DNA of 63,128 bases from Pygmaiobacter sp. (lineage in GTDB: Bacteria > Bacillota > Clostridia > Oscillospirales > Ruminococcaceae). Position numbers and translations under genes: made by a program. The notes under the pieces are model-generated. The model saw nothing but the letters and a program-made list of their open reading frames with translations, made no database searches and was not told the DNA's origin. Location: NCBI GenBank assembly GCA_028689835.1, contig JAQVCK010000002.1, positions 1 to 63,128 on the forward strand, read 5' to 3'. Shown one piece after another: positions 10,339 through 18,507 of this stretch. Within the stretch, counting starts at the first letter, position 1. Each line of letters begins with the position of its first letter.

Positions 10339-11949
10339 CTATCCTATCGTAATAAGTTCATCCAGCAGACGCTCTTTGACCTCTGCTATTGCGGGGGCGG
10401 CCATGGAAAGCCGCCGAATACCGGCACGGGTATACAGCAGTGCCGCGTCGGGGTCGGCCGCAGATTCGCCGCACACCGACACCTCAATGCCAGCGCCTCG
10501 CGCGGCATCCGCAATCATACGCAACAGCCGCAGCATGGCAGGGGAGGCCGGGGTGTAATACGGCTCTACCGCCGGGTTGACCCGGTCCACTGCGTGGGTG
10601 TATTGGGTGAGGTCGTTGGTGCCGATGCTGAAAAACGCACTTTGTGCGGCAAGCTCCTCTGCCATCAGCGCGGCTGCCGGTGTCTCCACCATAATACCAA
10701 ATTCTACCTTGTTTGAAAAGTCCTCTCCGCGCTCGGTTAAAATTTGCCGGGCCGTCTGCACCTCGGCAAGGGCGCGGGTCAAATCTTCGGGGGATGAGAT
10801 CATCGGGAACATCACTTTTAGTGGCCCGCAAAGGCCGGCTTTCAGCAACGCAATCAGCTGGGTGCGAAACAGGTCGGTGCGGGCCAGAGAAAACCGCAGC
10901 CCCCGCAGCCCCAGTGCGGGGTTGGGTTCGTCCAGCGTCAGGCCGGCAACCTCTTTGTCGGCCCCGATGTCCAGCGTGCGGATGGTGATGGGCCGCCCGC
11001 CCGCGGCGCGAATGCAGTCGCAATAAAAAGTGGTCTGCTCGGCTTCGCCGGGCTGCCCGCCGTCTAAAAACAAAAATTCGCTGCGCAACAGGCCAATGCC
11101 GTCCGCCCCCAGCTCAAACGCGCGGGCAATGTCGGCGGGGCCGCTGCAGTTTGCCAGCAGCGAAATGCGCACCCCGTCCCGGCTGATACACGGGGTGTCG
11201 CGCAGCCGCTCCAGCGACAGGCTGCGCCGCCGTGCCAGGTGAATGCGGTGGGCATACCGCGCGCGGGTGGCTTCGTCCGGGTCCAGCACGGCGGTACCCG
11301 CCCTGCCGTTCACGGCGCACAGCATACCGTCGGTCGCGAGCAGTACCTTGGGCCCCGCCAGCACAATGCCGGGGATGCCAAAGGTGCGCGCAATAATGGA
11401 GGCGTGGCTTTGGGTGGACCCGCTTGCCGTCACAATGGCCAGTAGTTTTTCGTGGTTGACCGAGACAAGGTCGCTGGGCAGCAATTCGTCTGCAATCAGC
11501 ACACAGGGCTCTTCAATCACCAGCCGCTCCCGCGGGCGGTCGTCCAAAATATCCACCACCCGGCGGCAGGCATCCTGAATGTCGCCCGCCCGCCCGGCAA
11601 GGTATTCGTCGGTGATGCTGCGTATCTGGGTGATATACAGCGCGGCAGCCCGCTCTACCGCGGCAGCGGCACCGGTACCGGCAGAGATGTACTGCCGTAT
11701 TTCAGACAGCAACCCCGCGTCGTTGAGAATTTCAACCTGAAAGGTAAAAATATCGCGGTCCCGCTCGGCCGCACGGTGGGCCAACGCCGCGATTTCCTGC
11801 TGTGCCAGCGCAACCGCTGCAAACAGCAATTCGTTTTCTTGCTCGGGGGGATGCACCACGCGCCCCTGTGCGGAATAGTGGCGGTTGATGACCCGCACGG
11901 GGCCCAGGGCAAAGCCGTTTGAAGCGCCGATTCCCTTGATTTCCTGCAT
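10339..11949 (-). CDS. ptsI: Phosphoenolpyruvate-protein phosphotransferase (PTS Enzyme I)
   Basis: Enzyme I of the sugar phosphotransferase system: takes phosphate from PEP onto a histidine and passes it to HPr. I prefer the ATG at 11949 (536 residues, MQEIKGIGAS) over the track start at 11976, which has no ribosome binding site. Seen: N-terminal HPr-interaction domain; the active-site histidine in GSTQSHASIIARTFGIPG near residue 190; the PEP-binding TIM barrel with LLRSEFLFLDGG, FSIGTNDLTQYTHAVDR and the catalytic Cys in VSVCGESAADP. No HPr or PTS permease gene is adjacent. Confidence 0.94.
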   Translation of the reverse strand: MQEIKGIGASNGFALGPVRVINRHYSAQGRVVHPPEQENELLFAAVALAQQEIAALAHRAAERDRDIFTFQVEILNDAGLLSEIRQYISAGTGAAAAVERAAALYITQIRSITDEYLAGRAGDIQDACRRVVDILDDRPRERLVIEEPCVLIADELLPSDLVSVNHEKLLAIVTASGSTQSHASIIARTFGIPGIVLAGPKVLLATDGMLCAVNGRAGTAVLDPDEATRARYAHRIHLARRRSLSLERLRDTPCISRDGVRISLLANCSGPADIARAFELGADGIGLLRSEFLFLDGGQPGEAEQTTFYCDCIRAAGGRPITIRTLDIGADKEVAGLTLDEPNPALGLRGLRFSLARTDLFRTQLIALLKAGLCGPLKVMFPMISSPEDLTRALAEVQTARQILTERGEDFSNKVEFGIMVETPAAALMAEELAAQSAFFSIGTNDLTQYTHAVDRVNPAVEPYYTPASPAMLRLLRMIADAARGAGIEVSVCGESAADPDAALLYTRAGIRRLSMAAPAIAEVKERLLDELITIG

Positions 11950-12000
11950 CGTTTGCCACCGCCTTTGCCGGCCCATATGGTCAGCGTAGTATTTTTAATT

Positions 12001-12029
12001 ATTGTAACATAAAATAAAAGCGGTGTTAA
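12001..12029 (-). promoter_or_regulatory. Promoter of ptsI-degV
   Basis: On the minus strand TTAACA, 17 bases, TACAAT (reads as TGTTAA at 12024-12029 and ATTGTA at 12001-12006 on plus). It is placed about 50 bases from the ptsI start. Confidence 0.65.
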
Positions 12030-12132
12030 GCTGTTTTGCCACCGTCTTTCTTTTTTAAAAAAGAAGGCCTATAATAACAGATACCGAGTAAAATCTGCCA
12101 GAGCCCCCAATGCTGCAAAGGAGGCGATAAAG

Positions 12133-12411
12133 ATGCAAAAACTGACCCTGTTTGTGCTAAACGGTTGCCCGTACTGCGAGCAGGCAAAGGCATGGCTGGC
12201 CGATCTGGCGAGGGATCATCGCCCCTATGCGGCGGTGCCCGTTGAAGTGATTGAAGAGCGCGAGCAAAAGGCGCTTGCCGACAGCTATGATTATTATTAT
12301 GTACCTACTTTTTATATGGGCAAAACCAAGCTGCACGAGGGTGCCGCGACAAAAGAGGATGTCCGCCTCATACTGGAAACTGCACTGCACGCGCCGGCGG
12401 GGGAAGAGTGA
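12133..12411 (+). CDS. Glutaredoxin/thioredoxin-like redox protein
   Basis: Small 92-residue thioredoxin-fold protein. The N-terminal strand leads into NGCPYCEQAKAWL, giving a CPYC dithiol active site at residues 12-15 as in glutaredoxins. VPTFYMGKTKLHEG carries the family's cis-proline (VP) and a glutathione-type loop. Probable cytoplasmic thiol-disulfide reductase; whether it uses glutathione, unlikely in many Clostridia, or thioredoxin reductase is unknown. CAAAGGAGGCGATAAAG precedes the ATG. A TATAAT lies at 12070-12075 but has no convincing -35. Confidence 0.8.
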   Translation: MQKLTLFVLNGCPYCEQAKAWLADLARDHRPYAAVPVEVIEEREQKALADSYDYYYVPTFYMGKTKLHEGAATKEDVRLILETALHAPAGEE

Positions 12412-12428
12412 AACAATGTTTCAAACAA

Positions 12429-12452
12429 ATGGCAGTGTTGAAAAACACTGCC
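12429..12452 (+). terminator. Strong hairpin after the redoxin gene
   Basis: TGGCAGTGTT-GAAA-AACACTGCCA, a perfect ten-pair stem with a GAAA tetraloop. The T-run after it is poor (TCTTTG), so it may be a weak terminator or an mRNA-stability stem before the downstream synthetase gene. Confidence 0.5.
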
Positions 12453-12522
12453 ATCTTTGCTAAAATGAGGGTTATTAAACTTTAGGGGCTGCGAAAAGAA
12501 CGGCCGGGAACAGGAGAGAAAC

Positions 12523-13845
12523 ATGAAAAAAGAAATCAAAGGGGAGGAACTGCTGCGCTGCACATCGCCAATGGCACTTGCCGCGCTCGAAGGCCAAAAA
12601 GCCACCATCGAGGGTTGCGTGCATAATTTACGCGAGCTTGGCGGTATTGCATTTGTGATTCTGCGCACCGGCCGGTATCTGTTGCAGACAGTTTACGACC
12701 ACAGTGTATGTGCTAAAAGCCTGACGGAGCTGGAGGATGGCTGCTATGTGTCGGTCACCGGCACCGTGCGGCGCGAAGGCCGTGCCGCAGGCGGGGTAGA
12801 GCTGCTGATGGACGATTTTACCGTGCTTTCACGCCCGGCGGCACCTTACCCGCTGAACATGGCGGACCGCACACTGAAAGCCACCCTTGCCACCAACCTT
12901 GACTACCGCACGGTGGCGCTGCGCCACCCGCGTGAGCGCGCGGTGTTTCGCATTATGGAGGGCATTGAAACCGGCTTTCGCGAATTTATGCAGGCCAACG
13001 ACTTTGCCGAGATTCACTCGCCTAAAATCACCGCCATCAGCGCCGAGGGCGGCGCAGAGGTGTTTCGCCTAAAATATTTTGGCGCCGATGCCACACTGGC
13101 CCAAAGCCCGCAGCAGTACAAGCAGATGTGTGTGGCGTTTTTTGGCCGTGTGTTTGAGGCGGGCCCCGTTTACCGCGCCGAGCTGCACAACACCAGCCGC
13201 CATTTAAACGAGTACACCGGCCTTGATTTTGAGATGGGCTACATCCACAGCATGTACGACGTGATGAATATGGAGACCGCGATGCTGCGGTATGTCATGC
13301 GGGTGCTGGCCGAGCGCTATCGCCCGGAAATTGACCTGCTGAAAATTCAGCTGCCCGAGGTGGGGGCCATCCCGTCGATCAAATTTGCCGAGGCGGTCGA
13401 TTACCTGAAAACCGTGGGTGGCGGCAAAAACCGCAACGATTTGACCGCGGATGACGAGGTGCTGTTGTGCCGCCATATGCAGCAACAGACCGGCAGCGAG
13501 TTTGTGTTTGTCACCCATTTCCCATCCGGCAAACGGCCGTTCTACGTGATGGACGACCCCGAAAACCCGAAAGAGGCCTACAGCTTCGATTTGCTGTTCC
13601 GAGGCCTCGAAATCACGACCGGCGGCCAGCGCATCCACGATTACAACGAGCAGATTGCCAAGCTGAACGCCCGCGGCATGGACCCGGCCGGGTTTGAAAG
13701 TTACCTGTCCGCCCACAAATATGGCCTGCCGCCCCACGGCGGGCTGGGCATTGGCCTTGAGCGGCTGACGATGAAGCTGTGTGAGCTTGCCAATATTCGC
13801 GAGGCGAGTTTGTTCCCGCGAGACCTGAACCACCTCGACCCCTGA
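12523..13845 (+). CDS. aspS2: Aspartate-tRNA ligase, archaeal/non-discriminating type
   Basis: Class II synthetase charging tRNA with aspartate. The 440-residue length, lack of the bacterial GAD insertion and motifs place it with archaeal/eukaryal-type AspRS (the AspRS2 of some Clostridia). N-terminal OB-fold anticodon domain (~20-115); motif 2 as GPVYRAELHNTSRHLNEYTG; motif 3 as GLGIGLERLTMKL near the C-terminus. Such enzymes often also mischarge tRNA-Asn for amidation by GatCAB (family knowledge; not visible here). A second, bacterial-type aspS lies at 50892 in this same window. An AGGAG precedes the ATG. Confidence 0.88.
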   Translation: MKKEIKGEELLRCTSPMALAALEGQKATIEGCVHNLRELGGIAFVILRTGRYLLQTVYDHSVCAKSLTELEDGCYVSVTGTVRREGRAAGGVELLMDDFTVLSRPAAPYPLNMADRTLKATLATNLDYRTVALRHPRERAVFRIMEGIETGFREFMQANDFAEIHSPKITAISAEGGAEVFRLKYFGADATLAQSPQQYKQMCVAFFGRVFEAGPVYRAELHNTSRHLNEYTGLDFEMGYIHSMYDVMNMETAMLRYVMRVLAERYRPEIDLLKIQLPEVGAIPSIKFAEAVDYLKTVGGGKNRNDLTADDEVLLCRHMQQQTGSEFVFVTHFPSGKRPFYVMDDPENPKEAYSFDLLFRGLEITTGGQRIHDYNEQIAKLNARGMDPAGFESYLSAHKYGLPPHGGLGIGLERLTMKLCELANIREASLFPRDLNHLDP

Positions 13846-13860
13846 TTAAAACATGTTTGT

Positions 13861-13900
13861 AAAAGCGCATGCGGCAATGGTTGCCGGGTGCGCTTTTGTT
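13861..13900 (+). terminator. Terminator of aspS2
   Basis: AAAAGCGCA..CGGCA pairs with TGCCG..TGCGCTTTT, followed by GTTGTTTTT. It lies shortly after the stop codon. Confidence 0.75.
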
Positions 13901-14006
13901 GTTTTTAAAACAGGAAAAAGGTGTTATTAGGGCGAAATATCAAAAATGTCTAAAAAACGAAAAATGTTTTGTCGGTTTTGCGAATAGAAAAAATCTGTAA
14001 ATCGAG

Positions 14007-14037
14007 TACAATATAAGCATGTGCTTAACAATTAAGC
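14007..14037 (+). promoter_or_regulatory. psuK promoter -10 with two overlapping inverted repeats
   Basis: TACAAT (14007-14012) is a good -10, but no clear -35 sits 16-18 bases upstream. Immediately after it come TAAGCA-TG-TGCTTA (14014-14027) and the overlapping GCTTAA-CAA-TTAAGC (14023-14037). Both could be operator sites over the transcription start. PsuK itself has an N-terminal helix-turn-helix, so autoregulation is possible. Confidence 0.45.
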
Positions 14038-14058
14038 AAAAGCAAAGGAGTGAGCGCG

Positions 14059-15180
14059 ATGACCGAGCGGGAACAGCAGATCATGGACCTGCTGCGCCAA
14101 GACCCCATGCTGCCACAGGGGGAGATTGCAAAGCGTCTGGGCATCACCCGTTCGTCGGTGGGGGTACACCTGACCAACCTGTCTAAAAAAGGGCTGATCC
14201 TCGGTAAGGGCTATGTGCTGGCAGAGCAAAGCGCCCCGTATGTGGTGGGCATTGGCGCGGCCAATGTTGATTTAATGGGCCGCAGCCGCGAAAGCCTTGT
14301 GATGGAGGATTCAAACCCCGGCATCATCAGCATGTCGGTGGGCGGGGTGACCCACAATATCTGCGAAAACGCGGCGCGCATGGGTGCTGCGGTCAAGTTG
14401 CTTACCGTGACCGGTGACGACGTGTACGGCGAAAAAATCCGCCGTGAATGCGAAACCGCCGGTATTGATACCTCTGGGTTTATGGTGGTCGAGGGCGAAA
14501 GCTCGTCTACCTACCTGTCGCTGCACGATGCCAACGGCGAAATGGCGCTGGCATTGTCCGACATGCGGGTGCTGCAAAAGCTCAGTGTCGAATTTTTGAA
14601 AAGCCGTCATAAGCTGCTGCGCGGTGCGAGTGCCATTGTGATGGACGGCGGCCTGCCGCAGGATGTGCTGGACTATGTCACCGCGACCTACGGGGCAGAG
14701 ATCCCCATTTTTGCCGACACAGTGAGCACGACCTATGCGCGCAAATTTAAGGGCCGGCTGCACGGGTATCACACCATTAAGCCCAACCGGCTGGAAACCG
14801 AAATCATTGCGGGGCGCAGCATTGGCGGGCAGGACGATTTAAAAAAGGCCTGCTTTGAGTTGCTGGCACAGGGGCCGGAGCGCATTGTGGTCAGCGAGGG
14901 GCGCCGCGGATGCCTGTACGTGGACCAAACGGGAAAAACGCTGCGCGCGTACGGCCCGCCCATGGAACAGGTTGTCAACGCCACCGGCGCGGGCGATGCG
15001 TTTATGGGGGCGCTGGTCTACGCCAGCCTTGCCGGGCTGTCGGTTGAAAAAACACTGCTGTTTGCCACCGGGGCCTCCCGCATGGCCATCAGCCACCAGA
15101 ACACCATTAACCCCAATATCAGTGCGGAGAATATCTGGGCGCTCGTCGAGCGAGACCACCTGATGGTCGAAGCTGTCTGA
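14059..15180 (+). CDS. psuK: Pseudouridine kinase with N-terminal winged helix (PfkB family)
   Basis: Phosphorylates pseudouridine to pseudouridine 5'-phosphate, feeding PsuG (next gene). Residues ~1-55 are a winged helix-turn-helix (QGEIAKRLGITRSSVGVHLTN), then a PfkB sugar-kinase fold (VVGIGAANVDLMGR, SVGGVTHNICENAARMG) with the catalytic loop NATGAGDAFMGALVYASLAG. I chose ATG 14059 (373 residues), since AAAGGAG directly abuts the GTG at 14050 and leaves eight bases to the ATG. Known: YeiC-type pseudouridine kinases with HTH domains pair with psuG. The HTH suggests the enzyme or its promoter is self-controlled (inference). Confidence 0.88.
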   Translation: MTEREQQIMDLLRQDPMLPQGEIAKRLGITRSSVGVHLTNLSKKGLILGKGYVLAEQSAPYVVGIGAANVDLMGRSRESLVMEDSNPGIISMSVGGVTHNICENAARMGAAVKLLTVTGDDVYGEKIRRECETAGIDTSGFMVVEGESSSTYLSLHDANGEMALALSDMRVLQKLSVEFLKSRHKLLRGASAIVMDGGLPQDVLDYVTATYGAEIPIFADTVSTTYARKFKGRLHGYHTIKPNRLETEIIAGRSIGGQDDLKKACFELLAQGPERIVVSEGRRGCLYVDQTGKTLRAYGPPMEQVVNATGAGDAFMGALVYASLAGLSVEKTLLFATGASRMAISHQNTINPNISAENIWALVERDHLMVEAV

Positions 15181-15253
15181 AGCGCCCACCCCGCCTAGGG
15201 GAAAAGCAAGTTTGTCAATAAAGTCGATGGAACCAAGAAAGGAAGTTGTTTAC

Positions 15254-16168
15254 ATGAATCCGTATTTATCCATTTCTCCCGAAATTGAAAAGGCGCTTGC
15301 CGAGGGCAAGCCCGTTGTTGCCTTAGAGTCCACCATCCTCTCGCACGGCATGCCGTTCCCCGAGAACGTCGAGTTTTCACACAAGGTCGAAGAGATTGTG
15401 CGCGGTGAGGGCGCCATCCCCGCAACGACCGCCATCATCGGCGGCAAGCTGAAAGTCGGCCTGACGGCAGACGAGCTGGACCTGATGTGCCGCGCCGAGA
15501 ATGTGGGCAAAGTGAGCCGCCGCGATGTGCCGGTTTACCTTGCCACCGGCAAAACCGGTGCCACCACCGTTGCCACTACCATGATGCTGGCTGAGATGGC
15601 CGGGATCAAAGTGTTTGCTACCGGCGGCATTGGCGGCGTACACCGCGGCGCCGAGCTGACGTTTGACATCTCTGCCGACCTGCAAGAGCTGGCTTCCACC
15701 AAGGTTGCCGTCATCTGTGCCGGTGCAAAATCGCTGCTGGACATCCCGAAAACACTGGAATACCTTGAGACGATGGGTGTGCCGGTGCTGGGCATGGGCA
15801 CCGAGGACTTCCCCGCGTTCTACTGCCGCAAGAGCGGCTGCAAGGCCGACGCCAAAATTGACACCCCGGCCGAAATGGCAAAAATTCTGCAAACCAAATG
15901 GGCCCTTGGCTTAAAGGGTGGCGTCGTCATCGGCAACCCCATCCCCGCGGAGTACGAGCTGGATTACGATGAGATGGAAGCCGTCATCAACCATGCGCTC
16001 GAAGCCGCAAAGGAAGCAAACATCCACGGCAAAGACACCACCCCGTTCCTGCTGTCCCATATTAAGGATTACACAAAGGGCGTGTCGTTTGCGTCCAACC
16101 TGCAACTGGCCTACAACAACGCGCGGGTGGCTTCGCGCATTGCCATCGAGCTTGCAAAGCTCGGCTAA
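15254..16168 (+). CDS. psuG: Pseudouridine-5'-phosphate glycosidase
   Basis: Cleaves pseudouridine 5'-phosphate to uracil and ribose 5-phosphate, completing pseudouridine breakdown with PsuK. Seen: VVALESTILSHGMPFPEN near residue 20, TTAIIGGKLKVGL, FATGGIGGVHRGAE and GVVIGNPIPAEYELD, all typical of PsuG (about 300 residues; here 304). Start chosen at ATG 15254, with AAGGAAG eight bases upstream; the track's extra 14 residues have no support. It follows psuK after 73 bases with no terminator between. Confidence 0.94.
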   Translation: MNPYLSISPEIEKALAEGKPVVALESTILSHGMPFPENVEFSHKVEEIVRGEGAIPATTAIIGGKLKVGLTADELDLMCRAENVGKVSRRDVPVYLATGKTGATTVATTMMLAEMAGIKVFATGGIGGVHRGAELTFDISADLQELASTKVAVICAGAKSLLDIPKTLEYLETMGVPVLGMGTEDFPAFYCRKSGCKADAKIDTPAEMAKILQTKWALGLKGGVVIGNPIPAEYELDYDEMEAVINHALEAAKEANIHGKDTTPFLLSHIKDYTKGVSFASNLQLAYNNARVASRIAIELAKLG

Positions 16169-16182
16169 CCCCCTGTTTTTCT

Positions 16183-16246
16183 GCGGCGGGCGCTGCACTT
16201 TTTCATGCGAAAGTATGCAAAAGGCGGCGCCCGCCGCTTTTGTTTT
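16183..16246 (+). terminator. Terminator of psuKG
   Basis: GCGGCGGGCGC (16183-16193) pairs perfectly with GCGCCCGCCGC (16227-16237), followed by TTTTGTTTT. The loop contains a smaller TGC...GCA stem. Confidence 0.8.
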
Positions 16247-16386
16247 GGGGCGCCATTGTACAGGAAAGGGAGAATGTGGAAACGGTTTTACAGGGGGTTT
16301 TGTGACCTGTTTGTGGGGTATTACAGAGAAAAAGAGTGCGTATTGTGCAATACTACACAAATTGTTTACAGAAAAGAGAAAAGATA

Positions 16387-16436
16387 TTGACATTGACCAA
16401 AACCAAAAATATAATACAAATATGAAATCGGTTACA
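16387..16436 (+). promoter_or_regulatory. Consensus promoter plus cre/LacI-type operator of the regulator gene
   Basis: A perfect sigma-A promoter: TTGACA (16387-16392), 17 bases, TATAAT (16410-16415). Over the expected start lies TGAAATCGGTTACA (16423-16436), which satisfies the cre consensus TGWNANCGNTNWCA and fits a LacI-family operator centred on CG. This suggests autoregulation or CcpA-type control. Confidence 0.75.
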
Positions 16437-16451
16437 TGCGGGGGGATGACG

Positions 16452-17465
16452 ATGGGGAAATCGGTGACAATTCGGGATATTGCCAAAGAGGCAGGCGTCT
16501 CCGCAGCCACCGTTTCCCGGTTTCTCAACCGTACCGGTTATGTGGATGAAAAAACGGGGGCACGCATTGCAGCGGAGGTAAAGCGGTTCAACTACCGCCC
16601 CAGCCGCATTGCCCAAAGCCTGAAAACCAAAGTCAGCAAAAACCTGATGATGGTTGTGCCGGATATTCAAAACCCCTTTTACTCCAGAATGGCCAACGAA
16701 ATGCAGCATCTGGTATTTGCCGAGGGGTACACCATTACACTGTTTGATTCTGAGGGCAAGTTTGAAAGCGAAATGAAATGCCTTGCCCTTGCAGAGTCGA
16801 TTGGGGTGGATGGCATTTTATTCGCGTCGGTGGCGGTGCATCAGTCGGTGCTGCGCGAGCTGGGCCGCATGAACCTGCCGGTTGTGATGATCAATTCTTA
16901 CGATGCCTGCCCGTTTGATTCGGTGCATGGGGTGCGCAACGAGGGCACGTACTTGTCGGCCCGGCACCTCATCAGCCTGGGGCACCGGCGCATCGGGTTT
17001 GCCGGCGGGGCCGTGGGCACCGCCATTGCCGCAAGCCGCAAAGCGGGGTACCTGCACGCGATGCAGGAGGCCGGGCTGCCGGTGGAGAAACAGCTGATTT
17101 TTGAAATGGATTTTAACAGTGACGCAGGGCGCAAAAGCGGCACTTATTTTTCGGCCCTGCAACCGATGCCCACCGCCATTTGCTGTGCCAACGACATGAT
17201 TGCACTGGGGTTGCAACAGGTCTTGCTGGAGAGAGGTATTTCTGTGCCGGGCGACATTTCGCTCACCGGTATGGACAATGTGCGGTACGGCAGTGTTTGC
17301 AGCCCGCCGCTGACCACGGTGACCAACGACAGCGCGGCGTTTGCAAAGGAAGCGGTGCAGGCACTATTCGAGCGTATCCGCGGCACTTATACTGGGCCGC
17401 CCCGTGAAGTTTTAATTGGCAGAGAACTGATTGCACGAGGCAGCACGGCACCCCCAAGAGAATGA
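16452..17465 (+). CDS. LacI family transcriptional regulator
   Basis: DNA-binding regulator with an N-terminal LacI helix-turn-helix (VTIRDIAKEAGVSAATVSRF) and a periplasmic-binding-protein-like effector domain (FAGGAVGTAIAASRKAGYL; CANDMIALGLQQVLLERG; SLTGMDNVRYGSVCSPPLTT). 337 residues from ATG 16452, which sits six bases after a G-rich ribosome binding site; ATG 16446 is the alternative. Its place ahead of a ribokinase-like gene and a nucleoside import operon suggests a ribose or nucleoside effector (inference). The long N-terminal extension in the track is non-coding. Confidence 0.9.
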   Translation: MGKSVTIRDIAKEAGVSAATVSRFLNRTGYVDEKTGARIAAEVKRFNYRPSRIAQSLKTKVSKNLMMVVPDIQNPFYSRMANEMQHLVFAEGYTITLFDSEGKFESEMKCLALAESIGVDGILFASVAVHQSVLRELGRMNLPVVMINSYDACPFDSVHGVRNEGTYLSARHLISLGHRRIGFAGGAVGTAIAASRKAGYLHAMQEAGLPVEKQLIFEMDFNSDAGRKSGTYFSALQPMPTAICCANDMIALGLQQVLLERGISVPGDISLTGMDNVRYGSVCSPPLTTVTNDSAAFAKEAVQALFERIRGTYTGPPREVLIGRELIARGSTAPPRE

Positions 17466-17480
17466 GGAGGAGACAGAGGA

Positions 17481-18386
17481 ATGCGGATATTAAACCTGGG
17501 CTCGTTGAACATCGACAAAGTGTATGGCGTCGAGCATTTTGTAGCGGCGGGGGAGACAATCTCCTGCAACACGTTTGAGACCGGTTGCGGCGGCAAAGGG
17601 CTCAACCAGTCGGTCGCGCTGGCAAGGGCCGGCGCCGGGGTAGCACATGCCGGGGCCGTGGGCCCCGACGGTGATCTGCTGATTGACACACTGGAAGAGG
17701 CGGGCGTGGATATCCACCCGCTGCGCAAACTGGTGACGGTCAGCGGGCACGCGGTCATCCAGCGCACACCGGCAGGGCAAAACTGCATCATTGTTTGCCC
17801 GGGTGCAAACGGCGAAGTGACCACCGCCTATATCGACGAGGTGCTGGCCGGGTTTGAAGCAGGGGATATTCTGCTGTTGCAAAACGAAATCAGCAATGTG
17901 GATTACGCGATCCGCGCAGCCAAAAAACGGGGCATGAAAGTGGCGTTCAACGCCTCGCCCATCACCCCGCAGCTGTTGCAGTACCCGCTGGAGCTGGTAG
18001 ACTACTACCTGATTAACGAGGTGGAGGGCAAGGCGCTGGCCGGGGCAGAGGTGAACGGCAACGAGGAAATTTTGGCGGCGCTGGTGCGCCGGTTTGCCGG
18101 GGCCGCCATCGTGTTGACGGTTGGCAAAGACGGCGTGTATTACCAGTGCGGCACCGAGCGTGCGCACCACGGCATTTACGATGTGCCGGTGGTCGACACC
18201 ACGGCCGCGGGCGATACATTCTGCGGGTTTTTCCTCGCCAGCATCGCAAAGGGGCTTTGTGCCGCCGACGCGCTGCGGTACGCTAGCCTTGCCAGCAGTA
18301 TTGCGGTCAGCCGCAAGGGTGCTGCGGGCAGCATCCCCACCTGGGACGAAGTTGAAGTTTTTGCCCAAACGGCAACCGAACTTTAA
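17481..18386 (+). CDS. Ribokinase-like PfkB family sugar/nucleoside kinase
   Basis: ATP-dependent kinase of ribose or a nucleoside; 301 residues, the size of ribokinase. Seen: LGSLNIDKVYGVEHFVAAGE at the N-terminus, the glycine pair GCGGKGLNQSVALARAGA near residue 38 (substrate site) and the anion hole/catalytic base DTTAAGDTFCGFFLASI near residue 238. Start with GAGGAGGAGACAGAGGA upstream, 15 bases after the regulator stop, so co-transcribed. With the downstream hydrolases releasing ribose, ribokinase is the likeliest activity. It is not close enough to call rbsK firmly. Confidence 0.82.
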   Translation: MRILNLGSLNIDKVYGVEHFVAAGETISCNTFETGCGGKGLNQSVALARAGAGVAHAGAVGPDGDLLIDTLEEAGVDIHPLRKLVTVSGHAVIQRTPAGQNCIIVCPGANGEVTTAYIDEVLAGFEAGDILLLQNEISNVDYAIRAAKKRGMKVAFNASPITPQLLQYPLELVDYYLINEVEGKALAGAEVNGNEEILAALVRRFAGAAIVLTVGKDGVYYQCGTERAHHGIYDVPVVDTTAAGDTFCGFFLASIAKGLCAADALRYASLASSIAVSRKGAAGSIPTWDEVEVFAQTATEL

Positions 18387-18415
18387 GCACTGGTTTTTCT
18401 TTTTGAAAAAACAAT

Positions 18416-18469
18416 TTGAAAAACAAAGATAATACGTTATAATGACTTGCAGCGGTGCACAAAACCGCT
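18416..18469 (+). promoter_or_regulatory. Promoter of the nucleoside operon with downstream inverted repeat
   Basis: TTGAAA (18416-18421), 16 bases, TATAAT (18438-18443). Just after the start point lies AGCGGT-N7-ACCGCT (18451-18469), a possible operator for the neighbouring LacI-family protein. It differs from the TGAAATCGGTTACA site in the regulator's own promoter. Confidence 0.65.
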
Positions 18470-18507
18470 TCAAAATACAACACAGAACAGAAAGGAATGG
18501 AGCGATC

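Noticed and set aside
15918-16445. N-terminal extension of the LacI regulator in the ORF track
   Set aside because: It runs back through the psuG gene in another frame, its terminator and the regulator's own consensus promoter; the true start is at 16452.
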